This document shows positions 16,864 to 25,691 of a stretch of DNA of 48,494 nucleotides, piece by piece. The notes under the pieces were generated by a model. That model was not told the DNA's origin. It searched no databases and saw only the letters and a program-made list of their open reading frames with translations. Position numbers and translations under genes: made by a program. The stretch covers positions 1 through 48,494 of the forward strand of contig NZ_QSEK01000023.1 in the NCBI RefSeq assembly GCF_003464165.1, given 5' to 3'. Source of the DNA: Eubacterium sp. AM49-13BH. Lineage in GTDB: Bacteria > Bacillota > Clostridia > Lachnospirales > Lachnospiraceae. The stretch's first letter is position 1. The number at the start of each line of letters is the position of its first letter.

Positions 16864-17622
16864 ATGTTTACTAAAAGAATTATACCATGCCTTGACTGTA
16901 AGGATGGACGAGTTGTTAAAGGAACTAATTTTGTTGATTTAAGAGATGCAGGTGATCCAGTTGAGGTTGCATCGATGTATGACAAATCAGGTGCAGATGA
17001 GCTTGTATTTCTCGATATTACTGCATCAAGCGACGGAAGAAACACAACTGTTGATCTTGTAAGAAGAGTGGCAGAAAGAGTATTTATTCCATTTACGGTA
17101 GGCGGTGGAATACGAAGCACAGATGATTTTAAGGTGCTTTTAAGAGAAGGTGCTGATAAGATATCAATTAATTCGGCAGCTATTATGAATCCACAGCTTA
17201 TATCAGATGCAGCTGATAAGTTTGGAAGTCAGTGTGTTGTTGTTGCAATTGACACAAAGAGGAATAGCGATGGTCATTGGAGCATATATAAGAATGGCGG
17301 AAGAGTTGATATGCATATGGATGCTGTAGAATGGGCAATGAAGGCAGAAAAGCTTGGAGCAGGAGAGATTCTTCTTACAAGTATGGATTGTGACGGAACG
17401 AAAGCCGGATATGATATTGAGCTTACTAATACAATTGCGTCAAATGTATCAATACCTGTAATTGCTTCAGGTGGTGCAGGCAGTAAAGAACATTTTCTTG
17501 ATGCATTTACTAAGGGAAAAGCAGATGCAGCACTTGCAGCTTCACTATTCCATTATAAGGAACTTGATATTATGGAGCTTAAGAAATACCTTGCAGATAA
17601 TGGTATTCCTATGCGTATGTAG
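16864..17622 (+). CDS. hisF: Imidazole glycerol phosphate synthase, cyclase subunit HisF
   Basis: A 252-residue (beta/alpha)8 barrel. The catalytic Asp near the N-terminus is in [15 protein letters not shown] (residues 5-19) and the second in [21 protein letters not shown] and ASGGAG are phosphate-binding loops. It combines HisH-derived ammonia with PRFAR to make IGP and AICAR. The ATG at 16864 follows AAAGGAG. The gene is followed at once by ung, whose ribosome binding site overlaps the hisF stop. Confidence 0.97.
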   Translation: MFTKRIIPCLDCKDGRVVKGTNFVDLRDAGDPVEVASMYDKSGADELVFLDITASSDGRNTTVDLVRRVAERVFIPFTVGGGIRSTDDFKVLLREGADKISINSAAIMNPQLISDAADKFGSQCVVVAIDTKRNSDGHWSIYKNGGRVDMHMDAVEWAMKAEKLGAGEILLTSMDCDGTKAGYDIELTNTIASNVSIPVIASGGAGSKEHFLDAFTKGKADAALAASLFHYKELDIMELKKYLADNGIPMRM

Positions 17623-17634
17623 GAGGATATGGAT

Positions 17635-18309
17635 ATGTCAATGATAGATAATGACTGGCTTCCTGCTATTAAGGCGGAATATTCCAAGCCATATTACAAG
17701 GAATTATTTACATTTGTTAAGGATGAATACAGCAAATATGTTGTATATCCTCCGGCAGATGATATATTTAATGCGTTTCATTTTACACCGCTTAGTAAGG
17801 TTAAGGTACTGATACTTGGTCAGGATCCTTATCATAATGTACATCAGGCACATGGACTGTCTTTTTCGGTACTTCCCGGAGAGGAAGCACCGCCTTCACT
17901 TAAGAATATATATAAAGAACTGCATGATGACTGTGGATGTTATATTCCTAATAACGGGTATCTTAAGAAATGGGCCGACCAGGGAGTGCTTCTGCTTAAC
18001 ACAGTGCTTACAGTAAGAGCGCACCAGGCTAATTCACATCAGGGACACGGCTGGGAGCAGTTTACGGATGCAGTTATTAATGCTGTCAATATGCAGGACA
18101 GACCTATTGTGTATATGCTGTGGGGTTCGCCTGCACAGAGGAAAGCGTCAATGCTTAATAATCCGAAACATCTTATTCTTAAAGCACCGCATCCGAGTCC
18201 GTTATCTGCGTACAGAGGCTTTTTTGGCTGCAGACATTTCAGCCAGTGCAATGAATTTCTGAAGGCTAATGGGGTAGAACCGATTGACTGGCAGATTGAG
18301 AATATATAA
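17635..18309 (+). CDS. ung: Uracil-DNA glycosylase, family 1
   Basis: A 224-residue protein with the catalytic motif GQDPYHN (about residues 62-68) and the second motif HPSPLSAYRG near residue 185. It removes uracil from DNA at the start of base-excision repair. The start at 17635 is preferred because AGGAGG (17621-17626) is 8 bases away; an ATG at 17629 is only 2 bases from it. Co-transcription with hisF seems certain from the spacing, though the functions are unrelated. Confidence 0.96.
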   Translation: MSMIDNDWLPAIKAEYSKPYYKELFTFVKDEYSKYVVYPPADDIFNAFHFTPLSKVKVLILGQDPYHNVHQAHGLSFSVLPGEEAPPSLKNIYKELHDDCGCYIPNNGYLKKWADQGVLLLNTVLTVRAHQANSHQGHGWEQFTDAVINAVNMQDRPIVYMLWGSPAQRKASMLNNPKHLILKAPHPSPLSAYRGFFGCRHFSQCNEFLKANGVEPIDWQIENI

Positions 18310-18314
18310 TATGC

Positions 18315-18343
18315 TTGATTTTTTAACAAATGTTATGTATTAT
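18315..18343 (+). promoter_or_regulatory. Promoter of the small membrane protein gene
   Basis: TTGATT (18315-18320), a 17-base spacer and TATTAT (18338-18343), 37 bases before the ATG at 18381. The region is otherwise very A/T rich. Confidence 0.5.
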
Positions 18344-18380
18344 CAATTAATGTTTATTATTTAATTAAATAGGAGATAGT

Positions 18381-18857
18381 ATGTTAAAAAAGTATTTGTA
18401 TATTTTTCTTATTTCTATGGTTCCACTTATTGAGCTTAGAGGTGCAATTCCTGTATCACAGGGATTCCAGTTACCATTGTTACAGTCATATATTGTGTGC
18501 GTAATAGGTAATATGCTTCCTGTTCCGGTTATTTACCTTTTTGCAAGAAAGGTTCTTGAGTGGGGAAAGGATAAGAAATATATTGGCAAGTTCTTTACTT
18601 TCTGTATTGAAAAAGGACACAAGGGTGGAGAGAAGCTTAAGGAGAAGGCTGGAAGAGGTCTTTTTGTAGCATTATTACTTTTTGTTGGAATTCCGCTTCC
18701 GGGAACAGGTGCATGGACGGGAACACTTGCAGCAAGTTTTCTTGATATGGGATTTAAGAAGAGTGTAATAGCAGTTTTGTTAGGAGTTTTACTTGCAGGA
18801 GTGATTATGGGAATCGCAAGTGCGGGAGTATTTACAGCAATCTTTAGTTTTGCATAA
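18381..18857 (+). CDS. Small multidrug export-type membrane protein (COG2426 family)
   Basis: A 158-residue protein with about four helices. It carries the family landmarks PLIELRGAIPVS (about residues 15-26) and GIPLPGTGAWTG (about 103-114). The charged middle loop (about 55-90) is cytoplasmic. The family is annotated as putative small multidrug exporter, but direct transport evidence is thin. AGGAGA precedes the start. It has its own promoter and no operon partner. Confidence 0.85.
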   Translation: MLKKYLYIFLISMVPLIELRGAIPVSQGFQLPLLQSYIVCVIGNMLPVPVIYLFARKVLEWGKDKKYIGKFFTFCIEKGHKGGEKLKEKAGRGLFVALLLFVGIPLPGTGAWTGTLAASFLDMGFKKSVIAVLLGVLLAGVIMGIASAGVFTAIFSFA

Positions 18858-18951
18858 GATTATTAATTGACTTAAAATCCAGTATTTAAGCGCTTTTTTG
18901 AAGGCTATGAAATATTTTTTGAAAATTTTTTAAAAAAATTCAAAAAAGTGC

Positions 18952-18980
18952 TTGACGGATTCCGATAATTGAGTTAAGAT
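18952..18980 (+). promoter_or_regulatory. Promoter of the tRNA-Glu gene
   Basis: TTGACG (18952-18957), a 17-base spacer and TAAGAT (18975-18980). It lies 45 bases before the tRNA. The stretch just upstream is extremely A/T rich (TTTTTTGAAAATTTTTTAAA region), like an UP element of a stable-RNA promoter. Confidence 0.6.
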
Positions 18981-19024
18981 ATCGTTGTTGCTGCGGTACA
19001 CAACTGCAAGACAATGAAGGTTAT

Positions 19025-19096
19025 GGCTTGTTGGTCAAGAGGCTAAGACGCCGCCCTCTCACGGCGGAATCAGGGGTTCGATTCCCCTACAAGCTA
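19025..19096 (+). tRNA. tRNA-Glu (anticodon CTC)
   Basis: A complete 72-base cloverleaf: acceptor GGCTTGT / ACAAGCT with one G-U pair and discriminator A, anticodon stem CCGCC / GGCGG with loop CTCTCAC (anticodon at 19058-19060, reading GAG), T arm CAGGGGTTCGATTCCCCTA-like with GTTCGA. CCA is not encoded. It is the minor Glu isoacceptor and stands alone before the rimP operon. Confidence 0.95.
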
Positions 19097-19110
19097 CTAT
19101 ATGTGATACG

Positions 19111-19140
19111 GAAAGAGTGGGCAGAGATGTCCACTCTTTC
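19111..19140 (+). terminator. Hairpin after tRNA-Glu
   Basis: A perfect 10-bp stem (GAAAGAGTGG / CCACTCTTTC) with a 10-base loop, 15 bases after the tRNA. The T run is short and broken, so readthrough into rimP at 19188 is possible. Confidence 0.55.
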
Positions 19141-19187
19141 ATTCATATATAAGAAAACTGAATATTTTTAGAAAGGGTGAGTACTGC

Positions 19188-19658
19188 ATGGGAAAAAGAG
19201 AAAGCTATGAAGCTAAGACAACAGAACTTATACAGCCGGTTGTTGAAGCTAACGGCGTGGAACTTTTTGATGTTGACTACGTGAAAGAAGGCAGCGACTG
19301 GTATCTGCGTGTCTACATTGACAAAGAAGGCGGAGTTACTATTGATGACTGCCAGAATGTGAGCAGAGCTTTCAATGAGATACTGGACAGGGAGAATTAC
19401 ATTGATGACCAGTATATATTTGAGGTAAGTTCTCCGGGTCTTACAAGACCTCTTAAGAAAGAGAAGGATTATGAAAAGAGTATTGGCAGAATGATTGAGA
19501 TTAAATTATTTAATCCTGTTGATAAATCTAAGGAATATTCCGGGGTTCTTAAGGAATATGATAAAGATACGGTAACAATTAGCATTGATGATGTAACTAA
19601 AACATTTGACAGAAGTAATCTGGCTATGATCAGATGGGCATTTGTAGATGAAGTATAA
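19188..19658 (+). CDS. rimP: Ribosome maturation factor RimP
   Basis: A 156-residue protein with the family pattern: N-terminal domain with ELFDVDYVKEGSDWYLRVYIDKEGGV (broken here as VDYVKEG and LRVYIDKEGG), the central YIFEVSSPGLTRPLK (about residues 78-92), and a C-terminal SH3-like barrel. It helps assemble the 30S subunit. It is the first gene of the classic rimP-nusA-ylxR-ylxQ-infB-rbfA order. Confidence 0.95.
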   Translation: MGKRESYEAKTTELIQPVVEANGVELFDVDYVKEGSDWYLRVYIDKEGGVTIDDCQNVSRAFNEILDRENYIDDQYIFEVSSPGLTRPLKKEKDYEKSIGRMIEIKLFNPVDKSKEYSGVLKEYDKDTVTISIDDVTKTFDRSNLAMIRWAFVDEV

Positions 19659-19685
19659 ATATATTTTTGGAGGAAATTAAAAGCA

Positions 19686-20831
19686 ATGAATAAGGAATTA
19701 ATTATGGCACTTGATGCTCTTGAGAAGGAGAATGGAATCGATAAAGAGATTATGTTTGCGGCTATCGAGAAGTCTCTTATGGATGAGTACAAGGCTGAAT
19801 TTGATAAGGCTGACAACGGTCGTGTTGAGTTAGACAGAAGAACAGGTGATTTTCACATTTATTCTGACAGAACTGTTGTTGAGAAAGTTATTGTTCCAGA
19901 GAACAGAGAGAATAAGAAAGAAAAATATGTTTCAGGTACTGATATTGCATTAGAAGATGCCAGAAAGATTAAGCCTGACTGCCAGCTTGGTGATGTTATC
20001 ACTGTTGAAGTTAAGTCTGAGGAGTTCTCAAGAAAGGCCGCTAAGAATGCTAAGAATACTATTGTGCAGACTATCAGAGAACAGGAAAAGAACGCTCTTT
20101 ATAATGAATATCATTCTAAGGAGAAGGAGCTTATTACAGGTATTATACAGAGAGTTGCTGATAATGGTGATCTTACTATTGACCTTGGAAGAATCCAGAC
20201 AGTTCTTAAGGCTGATGATAAATTCAAGGATAAGAAGTTTGTACCAGGCGATAGAATTAAGTTATATGTTGTTGATGTAATTAACAGAGAAAAGGGTGGT
20301 CCTGTTGTAAGAGTTTCAAGAAAGTCACAGGAGCTTGTTAAGAAGCTTTTCGAAGAAGAAGTTACAGAGATTAAAGATGGCGTTGTTGAAATCATGGGTA
20401 TTGCAAGAGAAGCAGGATCAAGAACTAAGATGGCAGTAAGAGCAAATGTTCCTAATGTTGATCCTGTAGGTGCATGTGTTGGTATTAACGGTGCGAGAGT
20501 TAAGGCTATTGTTAATGAGCTTGGTAACGAGCAGATTGATATCATTGAGTGGGACAGCAATTCAGCACAGCTTATTGTTAATGCATTAAGCCCTGCAAAG
20601 GTTGTTTCAGCAGTAGCTGATGATGAAGAGAAGAAGGCAAAGATTGTTGTTTCTGAGCAGCAGCTTTCTTTAGCAATCGGTAAGCAGGGACAGAATGTAA
20701 GACTTGCTGCAAAGCTTACAGGATATGGAATTGATATTAAGAGTGAGGCTGAACCTGAAGAACATACAGAAGAAGAGAATTTAGACGAAGAGTATGTTGA
20801 ACCATCTGAAATAAGCCTTGATGAAGAATAA
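19686..20831 (+). CDS. nusA: Transcription termination/antitermination factor NusA
   Basis: A 381-residue protein: N-terminal RNA-polymerase-binding domain (1-125), S1 domain (about 133-205) and two KH domains (about 230-345) with VGACVGINGARVKAI and LAIGKQGQNVRLAAKLTGY. An acidic tail of about 25 residues replaces the extra repeats of E. coli NusA, as is usual in Firmicutes. GGAGG precedes the start. It acts on pausing, termination and rRNA antitermination. Confidence 0.97.
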   Translation: MNKELIMALDALEKENGIDKEIMFAAIEKSLMDEYKAEFDKADNGRVELDRRTGDFHIYSDRTVVEKVIVPENRENKKEKYVSGTDIALEDARKIKPDCQLGDVITVEVKSEEFSRKAAKNAKNTIVQTIREQEKNALYNEYHSKEKELITGIIQRVADNGDLTIDLGRIQTVLKADDKFKDKKFVPGDRIKLYVVDVINREKGGPVVRVSRKSQELVKKLFEEEVTEIKDGVVEIMGIAREAGSRTKMAVRANVPNVDPVGACVGINGARVKAIVNELGNEQIDIIEWDSNSAQLIVNALSPAKVVSAVADDEEKKAKIVVSEQQLSLAIGKQGQNVRLAAKLTGYGIDIKSEAEPEEHTEEENLDEEYVEPSEISLDEE

Positions 20832-20850
20832 TTATTAGGAGTGATGCATA

Positions 20851-21126
20851 GTGGCTACAGTGAAGAAGATTCCACAGAGACAGTGTATTGGGTGCGGACA
20901 GATGAAGGATAAGAAAGATTTAATCCGTATTCTTAAGACGCAGGATGAATCAATCATTATTGATACTACAGGCAGGAAGAATGGAAGAGGGGCTTATATA
21001 TGTGCCAATGAAGAATGTCTTGCCAAAGCTTTTAAGACAAAAGGTCTTGAGAGGTCGTTCAAGATGGCAATAGATGCGGGTATCTATGATGAGTTAGCAA
21101 AGGAGCTGAATAATATTGGAAAATAG
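20851..21126 (+). CDS. ylxR: YlxR family protein (RNase P-binding RnpM type)
   Basis: A 91-residue basic protein with the family signature PQRQCIGCGQMKDKKDLIRI and GRKNGRGAYIC. The start is GTG at 20851, with TAGGAG 9 bases before it; the nearby ATG at 20844 is out of frame. YlxR of Bacillus binds RNase P RNA and modulates it (family knowledge). It overlaps ylxQ by 11 bases. Confidence 0.92.
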   Translation: MATVKKIPQRQCIGCGQMKDKKDLIRILKTQDESIIIDTTGRKNGRGAYICANEECLAKAFKTKGLERSFKMAIDAGIYDELAKELNNIGK

Positions 21127-21433
21127 ACAGAAAATTCTTAATATGATCGGACTGGCGCAGAAAGCCGGAAAGGTTGCAAGCGGGGAATTCTCAACAGAGA
21201 AGGCTGTTAAAACCGGAAAGGCATACACAGTTATTGTTGCAGACGACTCTTCAGATAATACTAAGAAAATGTTTTCGAATATGTGTACTTATTACAAGGT
21301 TCCAATACATTTTTTCAGTGACAAAGAAAGCGTAGGCCACGCAATAGGAAAGGAATTCCGCGCATCACTGGCAGTCCTTGATGAAGGATTTGCAAAGACC
21401 ATAGAAAAATATTTTGAACAGGGTTTAGAATAA
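21116..21433 (+). CDS. ylxQ: L7Ae-type RNA-binding protein YlxQ
   Basis: A 105-residue protein of the L7Ae/L30e fold with LNMIGLAQKAGKVASGE (about residues 8-24) and a repeated Asp/Ser segment VADDSSDNTKK. Such proteins bind kink-turn RNA. The start is TTG at 21116, 10 bases after AGGAG, inside the end of ylxR. It sits at the fixed position before infB. Confidence 0.9.
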   Translation: MENRQKILNMIGLAQKAGKVASGEFSTEKAVKTGKAYTVIVADDSSDNTKKMFSNMCTYYKVPIHFFSDKESVGHAIGKEFRASLAVLDEGFAKTIEKYFEQGLE

Positions 21434-21464
21434 CAGCAGTGCTGTTATTTGGAAAAGAGGTTAA

Positions 21465-24302
21465 ATGGCAAATATGAGAGTACATGAATTGGCAAAAGAA
21501 TTAAATATAACATCTAAGGATATTACTGATATGCTTAGCAACAGCGAGAAGACTTATAAGTCTGTAAGCGGGCTTACAGATGCAGAAATTTCAAGTGTGA
21601 GAAAGAAGTTTGCTCCTGCACCTAAGGCTGAGAATAAGCCGGCAGCACAGCCAGCAAAGCAGTCACAGCCTGTAAAGAATGACAACAGGGATAACAGGCA
21701 GCAGAATCAGGCTCCAAAGCAGGGTGGACAGAATAAGTCTGGCAACTCTGATGACAAGAAGCATATCTCACAGGTATATTTCCCACAGAACAGCTCAAGG
21801 GATAAGAATCCTAGAAGAGATAACAACAGAGATAACCAGAACCGTGATAATAATGGCGGTTACAGAAATGACCGTAACAATGGCGGTTATAGAAATAATG
21901 ACCGTGATAATAACGGCGGTTACAGAAACAATGACCGAGGAAATAACGGATACAGAAATAACGACCGTAACAACGGTGGATATGGTAACCGTGATAACAA
22001 CAGTGGATACAGAAATAATGACCGTAATAATAATGGTGGATACGGCAACCGTGATAATAATGGCGGATACAGAAATAATGACCGTAACAACAATGGCGGT
22101 TATAGAAACAATGACCGCAACAATGGCGGCTATGGCAACCGTGATAATAATGGCGGATACAGAAATAATGACCGTAACAACAATGGTGGTTATGGTAACC
22201 GTGATAATAATGGCAATTTCAGAAACAATGACCGTAACAACAACGGCGGTTTCAGAAATGACAGAAATGGACAGTCTGGAAACGGTGGCTTCAGAAAGGA
22301 TAATGACCAGAACCGCAATGGCTTTAATGGTGGTCAGAGACGCAATAATGATAGAAGAGATTCTGCACCTAAGGAAGAGTTTGATTTCTCAGCTAAGCCA
22401 GATTCAAGAAGACATGATTCAAGAATAGACAGCAAGAAGAATGACAGAAAGAGAGATAATGAGGCTAAAGAAAATCTTAAGTTCGCTAACAGCAGATTTG
22501 ACAAGAAGCCTATGACAAAGCCAGAGAAGAAGGAAAAGGAAGAAGAAACAATTAAGCAGCTCATTCTTCCGGATACTCTTACTATCAAGGAACTTGCTGA
22601 TAAGATGAAGGTTGCTCCTGCAGCTCTTGTTAAGAAGTTATTCTTACAGGGCAAGGTTGTTACTATCAACGAAGAGATAGATTATGATGCAGCAGAGGAG
22701 ATTGCTCTTGAGTACAATTGTATCTGTGAGCATGAAGAGAAGATTGATGTTATTGCAGAGCTTCTTAAGGAAGATGAAGATCCAGAGGATAAGCTTGTTC
22801 CAAGACCACCAGTTGTCTGTGTTATGGGACACGTTGACCATGGTAAGACATCATTACTTGATGCAATCAGAGAGACTCATGTAACAGCTAAGGAGTCAGG
22901 CGGAATTACACAGAAGATAGGTGCTTATCAGGTAAATGTACATGGAAGTCTTATTACATTCCTTGATACTCCTGGTCATGAAGCGTTTACAGCTATGAGA
23001 ATGCGTGGTGCACAGGCTACTGATATCGCTATTCTTGTTGTTGCTGCAGATGATGGTGTAATGCCACAGACTATTGAGGCTATTAACCATGCTAAGGCAG
23101 CAGGTGTTGAGATTATTGTTGCTGTCAATAAGATTGATAAGCCTAATGCTAATATCGAGAAGGTTAAGCAGGAACTTACTGAGTATGGTCTTATTGCAGA
23201 AGACTGGGGTGGTTCTACTACATTTGTTCCAGTATCAGCACATACTAAGCAGGGTATTGATGAGCTTCTTGATATGATTCTTCTTACAGCAGAGGTTAAT
23301 GAACTTAAGGCTAACCCTGACAGAAAGGCAAGAGGTATTGTTATTGAGGCTGAGCTTGATAAGGGACGTGGTCCTGTAGCATCTATCCTTGTACAGAAGG
23401 GTACTCTTCATGTGGGAGATGCTGTATCAGCAGGTTCTTGCTATGGTAAGATAAGAGCCATGATTGATGATAAGGGTAACAGAGTAAAGGTTGCCGGACC
23501 ATCTACTCCAGTTGAGATTCTTGGTCTTAATGATGTTCCTAATGCAGGTGAAATCATTATGGCTGCTGATTCAGAGAAGGAAGCAAGAAGTACAGCAGAG
23601 ACATTTATCAGCGAGGGAAGAAAGAAGCTTCTCGATGATACTAAGCATAAGGTATCTCTTGATGCACTCTTTGAACAGATTCAGGCTGGTAATATGAAGG
23701 AACTTAATATTATCATCAAGGCTGATGTACAGGGTTCTGTTGAGGCTGTTAAGTCAAGTCTTGTAAGACTTTCTAATGATGAGGTTGTTGTTAAGGTAAT
23801 TCATGGTGGTGTTGGTAATGTTAATGAATCCGATGTAGTACTTGCATCAGCTTCTAATGCTATCATCATTGCATTTAACGTTAAGCCTGATAATCAGGCA
23901 AGAATTGTTGCAGAGAGAGAAAAGGTAGATTTAAGACTTTACAGCGTTATCTACAATGCTATTGAAGATGTTGAGGCAGCCCTTAAGGGTATGCTTGAGC
24001 CTATCTATGAAGAAAAGATTATCGGTCATGCAAGAATCATGCAGATATTCAAGGCTTCAGGAGTTGGTAATATTGCCGGCTGTATCGTTGAAGAGGGAAG
24101 AATTACAAGAGATTCTGTTGTCCGTATAACAAGAGGAAGTGAGAAGGTTTATGAAGGACCTATCGCATCTCTTAAGCACTTCAAGGATGAGGTTAAGGAA
24201 ATCAAGGCAGGTACTGAGTGTGGTATGGTATTTGAAAAGTTCAATGATATCCAGCCAGAGGATATGATTGAAGCACATATTATGGTTGAAGTGCCAAGAT
24301 AG
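21465..24302 (+). CDS. infB: Translation initiation factor IF-2
   Basis: A 945-residue GTPase. IF2 N domain 1 (about residues 3-52, VHELAKELNITSKDI) is followed by a disordered linker (about 53-360) and a second IF2 N domain (about 370-425). The G domain starts near 450 with GHVDHGKTS, DTPGHEAF and NKIDKP; domains II-IV follow to the end. The linker carries about 15 near-repeats of NNDRNNNGGYGNRDNNGGYR type (about residues 120-275), an unusually long Asn/Gly/Arg/Asp/Tyr tract. The conserved domains are intact. It places initiator tRNA on the 30S subunit. rbfA starts 25 bases downstream. Confidence 0.97.
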   Translation: MANMRVHELAKELNITSKDITDMLSNSEKTYKSVSGLTDAEISSVRKKFAPAPKAENKPAAQPAKQSQPVKNDNRDNRQQNQAPKQGGQNKSGNSDDKKHISQVYFPQNSSRDKNPRRDNNRDNQNRDNNGGYRNDRNNGGYRNNDRDNNGGYRNNDRGNNGYRNNDRNNGGYGNRDNNSGYRNNDRNNNGGYGNRDNNGGYRNNDRNNNGGYRNNDRNNGGYGNRDNNGGYRNNDRNNNGGYGNRDNNGNFRNNDRNNNGGFRNDRNGQSGNGGFRKDNDQNRNGFNGGQRRNNDRRDSAPKEEFDFSAKPDSRRHDSRIDSKKNDRKRDNEAKENLKFANSRFDKKPMTKPEKKEKEEETIKQLILPDTLTIKELADKMKVAPAALVKKLFLQGKVVTINEEIDYDAAEEIALEYNCICEHEEKIDVIAELLKEDEDPEDKLVPRPPVVCVMGHVDHGKTSLLDAIRETHVTAKESGGITQKIGAYQVNVHGSLITFLDTPGHEAFTAMRMRGAQATDIAILVVAADDGVMPQTIEAINHAKAAGVEIIVAVNKIDKPNANIEKVKQELTEYGLIAEDWGGSTTFVPVSAHTKQGIDELLDMILLTAEVNELKANPDRKARGIVIEAELDKGRGPVASILVQKGTLHVGDAVSAGSCYGKIRAMIDDKGNRVKVAGPSTPVEILGLNDVPNAGEIIMAADSEKEARSTAETFISEGRKKLLDDTKHKVSLDALFEQIQAGNMKELNIIIKADVQGSVEAVKSSLVRLSNDEVVVKVIHGGVGNVNESDVVLASASNAIIIAFNVKPDNQARIVAEREKVDLRLYSVIYNAIEDVEAALKGMLEPIYEEKIIGHARIMQIFKASGVGNIAGCIVEEGRITRDSVVRITRGSEKVYEGPIASLKHFKDEVKEIKAGTECGMVFEKFNDIQPEDMIEAHIMVEVPR
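21831..22300 (+). repeat. Tandem degenerate repeats in the infB linker
   Basis: Units of about 27-30 and 57 bases encode YRNNDRNNNGG and YGNRDNNGG in alternation. The DNA copies differ at third positions, so the repeats are old and kept for their protein sequence. Arg is about 1 in 5, with Asn near 2 in 5. Confidence 0.85.
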
Positions 24303-24327
24303 GATTTAGTTTTTATTTGGAGAATAT

Positions 24328-24720
24328 ATGCGTAAAAATAGTGTGAAGAATACCCGTATTAACGGCGAGGTATTGAAAGAATTAAGTAATATAATCAGAA
24401 GTGAGATTAAAGACCCTAGAATCAACCCTATGACTTCGGTTGTAGCGGTTGAGGTCGCTCCTGATCTTAAGACATGTAAGGCGTATATAAGTGTTCTTGG
24501 TGATGAAAAGTCACAGAAGGATACGATTACAGGTCTTAAGAGTGCAGAGGGATATATAAGAAGACAGCTTGCAAGAACTGTCAATTTAAGAAATACTCCT
24601 GAAATCAGATTCATTCTCGATCAGTCAATTGAGTATGGTATTAATATGTCTAAGCTTATTGATGAAGTTACAGAACATGATAACAAGATGCACGTTGAGG
24701 AGTCTTCTGAGACAGAATAA
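24328..24720 (+). CDS. rbfA: Ribosome-binding factor A
   Basis: A 130-residue KH-like protein with the family pattern: LKELSNIIRSEIKDPRI (about residues 17-33), VEVAPDLKTCKAYISVLG and a C-terminal PEIRFILDQSIEYG. It helps 16S 5'-end maturation and cold adaptation. It lies between infB and nrnA in the usual order, with TTGGAG before the start. Confidence 0.95.
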   Translation: MRKNSVKNTRINGEVLKELSNIIRSEIKDPRINPMTSVVAVEVAPDLKTCKAYISVLGDEKSQKDTITGLKSAEGYIRRQLARTVNLRNTPEIRFILDQSIEYGINMSKLIDEVTEHDNKMHVEESSETE

Positions 24721-24735
24721 TTAAAGAGGTTAATT

Positions 24736-25691
24736 ATGAATATTATTGAAGAAATCGGACATGCGAAAGTTATAGGAATCACAGGACATATACGTCCTGA
24801 TGGTGACTGTGTTGGTTCAACATTAGGTTTATATAATTATATCAGGAAGAATCTTCCTGAGTGTCAGGTTACTGTTTATCTTGAAAAACCATCAGATGAA
24901 TTTAATTATTTATCTGGTATTAATGAAATTAAGTATGAAGCTGAGGATAAACATTTTGATTTATTCGTAGTGCTTGACTGCAGTTCAATGGACAGAATTG
25001 AGCCATTTATGAGCTGCTTTGAAAATGCTGACAGGACTATCTGCATAGATCATCATATAGCAATAATTCATTTGCTGATGTTAATCTTGTTGAACCACAG
25101 TCAAGTTCAGCATGTGAGGTCCTCTATACAACATTTGACGAGAATAAAGTTGATAAGAATGTTGCAGAGTGCATATATACAGGAATAATCCATGATACAG
25201 GTGTATTCAAATACAGCTGTACATCAAGAAGAACAATGGATATAGCCGGAAAGATGATGGAAATGGGTATTGATTATTCTGACATTATCGATAACAGCTT
25301 TTATAAGAAAAGTTATATTCAGAACCAGATTCTTGGAAGAGCATTACTGGAAAGTGTGCTGTTTTATGATGGCAAATGCATATTCTCTAGTGTATCTATT
25401 GAGGAAATGAATTTCTATGGTGTTACTGGAAAGGAACTGGGAGGGGTAATAGAGCAGCTCAGACTTACTGATGGTGTTGAGGTGGCAATATTCCTTTATG
25501 AAACTGATAAGAACGAATATAAGGTAAGTCTTCGTTCTAAGAAGAAGATAGATGTTGCAAGAATCGCTGCTAGTTTTGGCGGTGGAGGACATGTGAGGGC
25601 AGCAGGATTCTCTGCTAAGGGCAATGTTCATTCTATCGTTAATAAGATTGGAGAAATGATTGAGCAGCAGTATAATGAGGATAATGCATGA
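24736..25691 (+). pseudogene. nrnA: Bifunctional oligoribonuclease/PAP phosphatase NrnA (DHH family), one-base frameshift
   Basis: The DHH domain shows GHIRPDGDCVGS (about residues 18-29), VLDCSS and CIDHH (about 105). The C-terminal DHHA1 domain ends with ASFGGGGHVRAAGF (about 279-292). The frame breaks at about 25059 in CATATAGCAAT. Adding one A restores HHISNNSFADVN and gives a normal 318-residue protein. NrnA breaks down very short RNAs and pAp, and the fold is well conserved on both sides of the break, so a sequence error is likely. It overlaps truB by 4 bases (ATGA). Confidence 0.85.

Noticed and set aside
21831..22300. CRISPR-like repeat array
   Set aside because: Repeats are in frame, codon-degenerate and inside infB, with no regular unique spacers.
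21679..22428. 250-codon open frame overlapping infB in another frame
   Set aside because: It is a by-product of the repeated Asn/Asp/Gly codons, giving Met/Thr/Val repeats, without ribosome binding site or family similarity.
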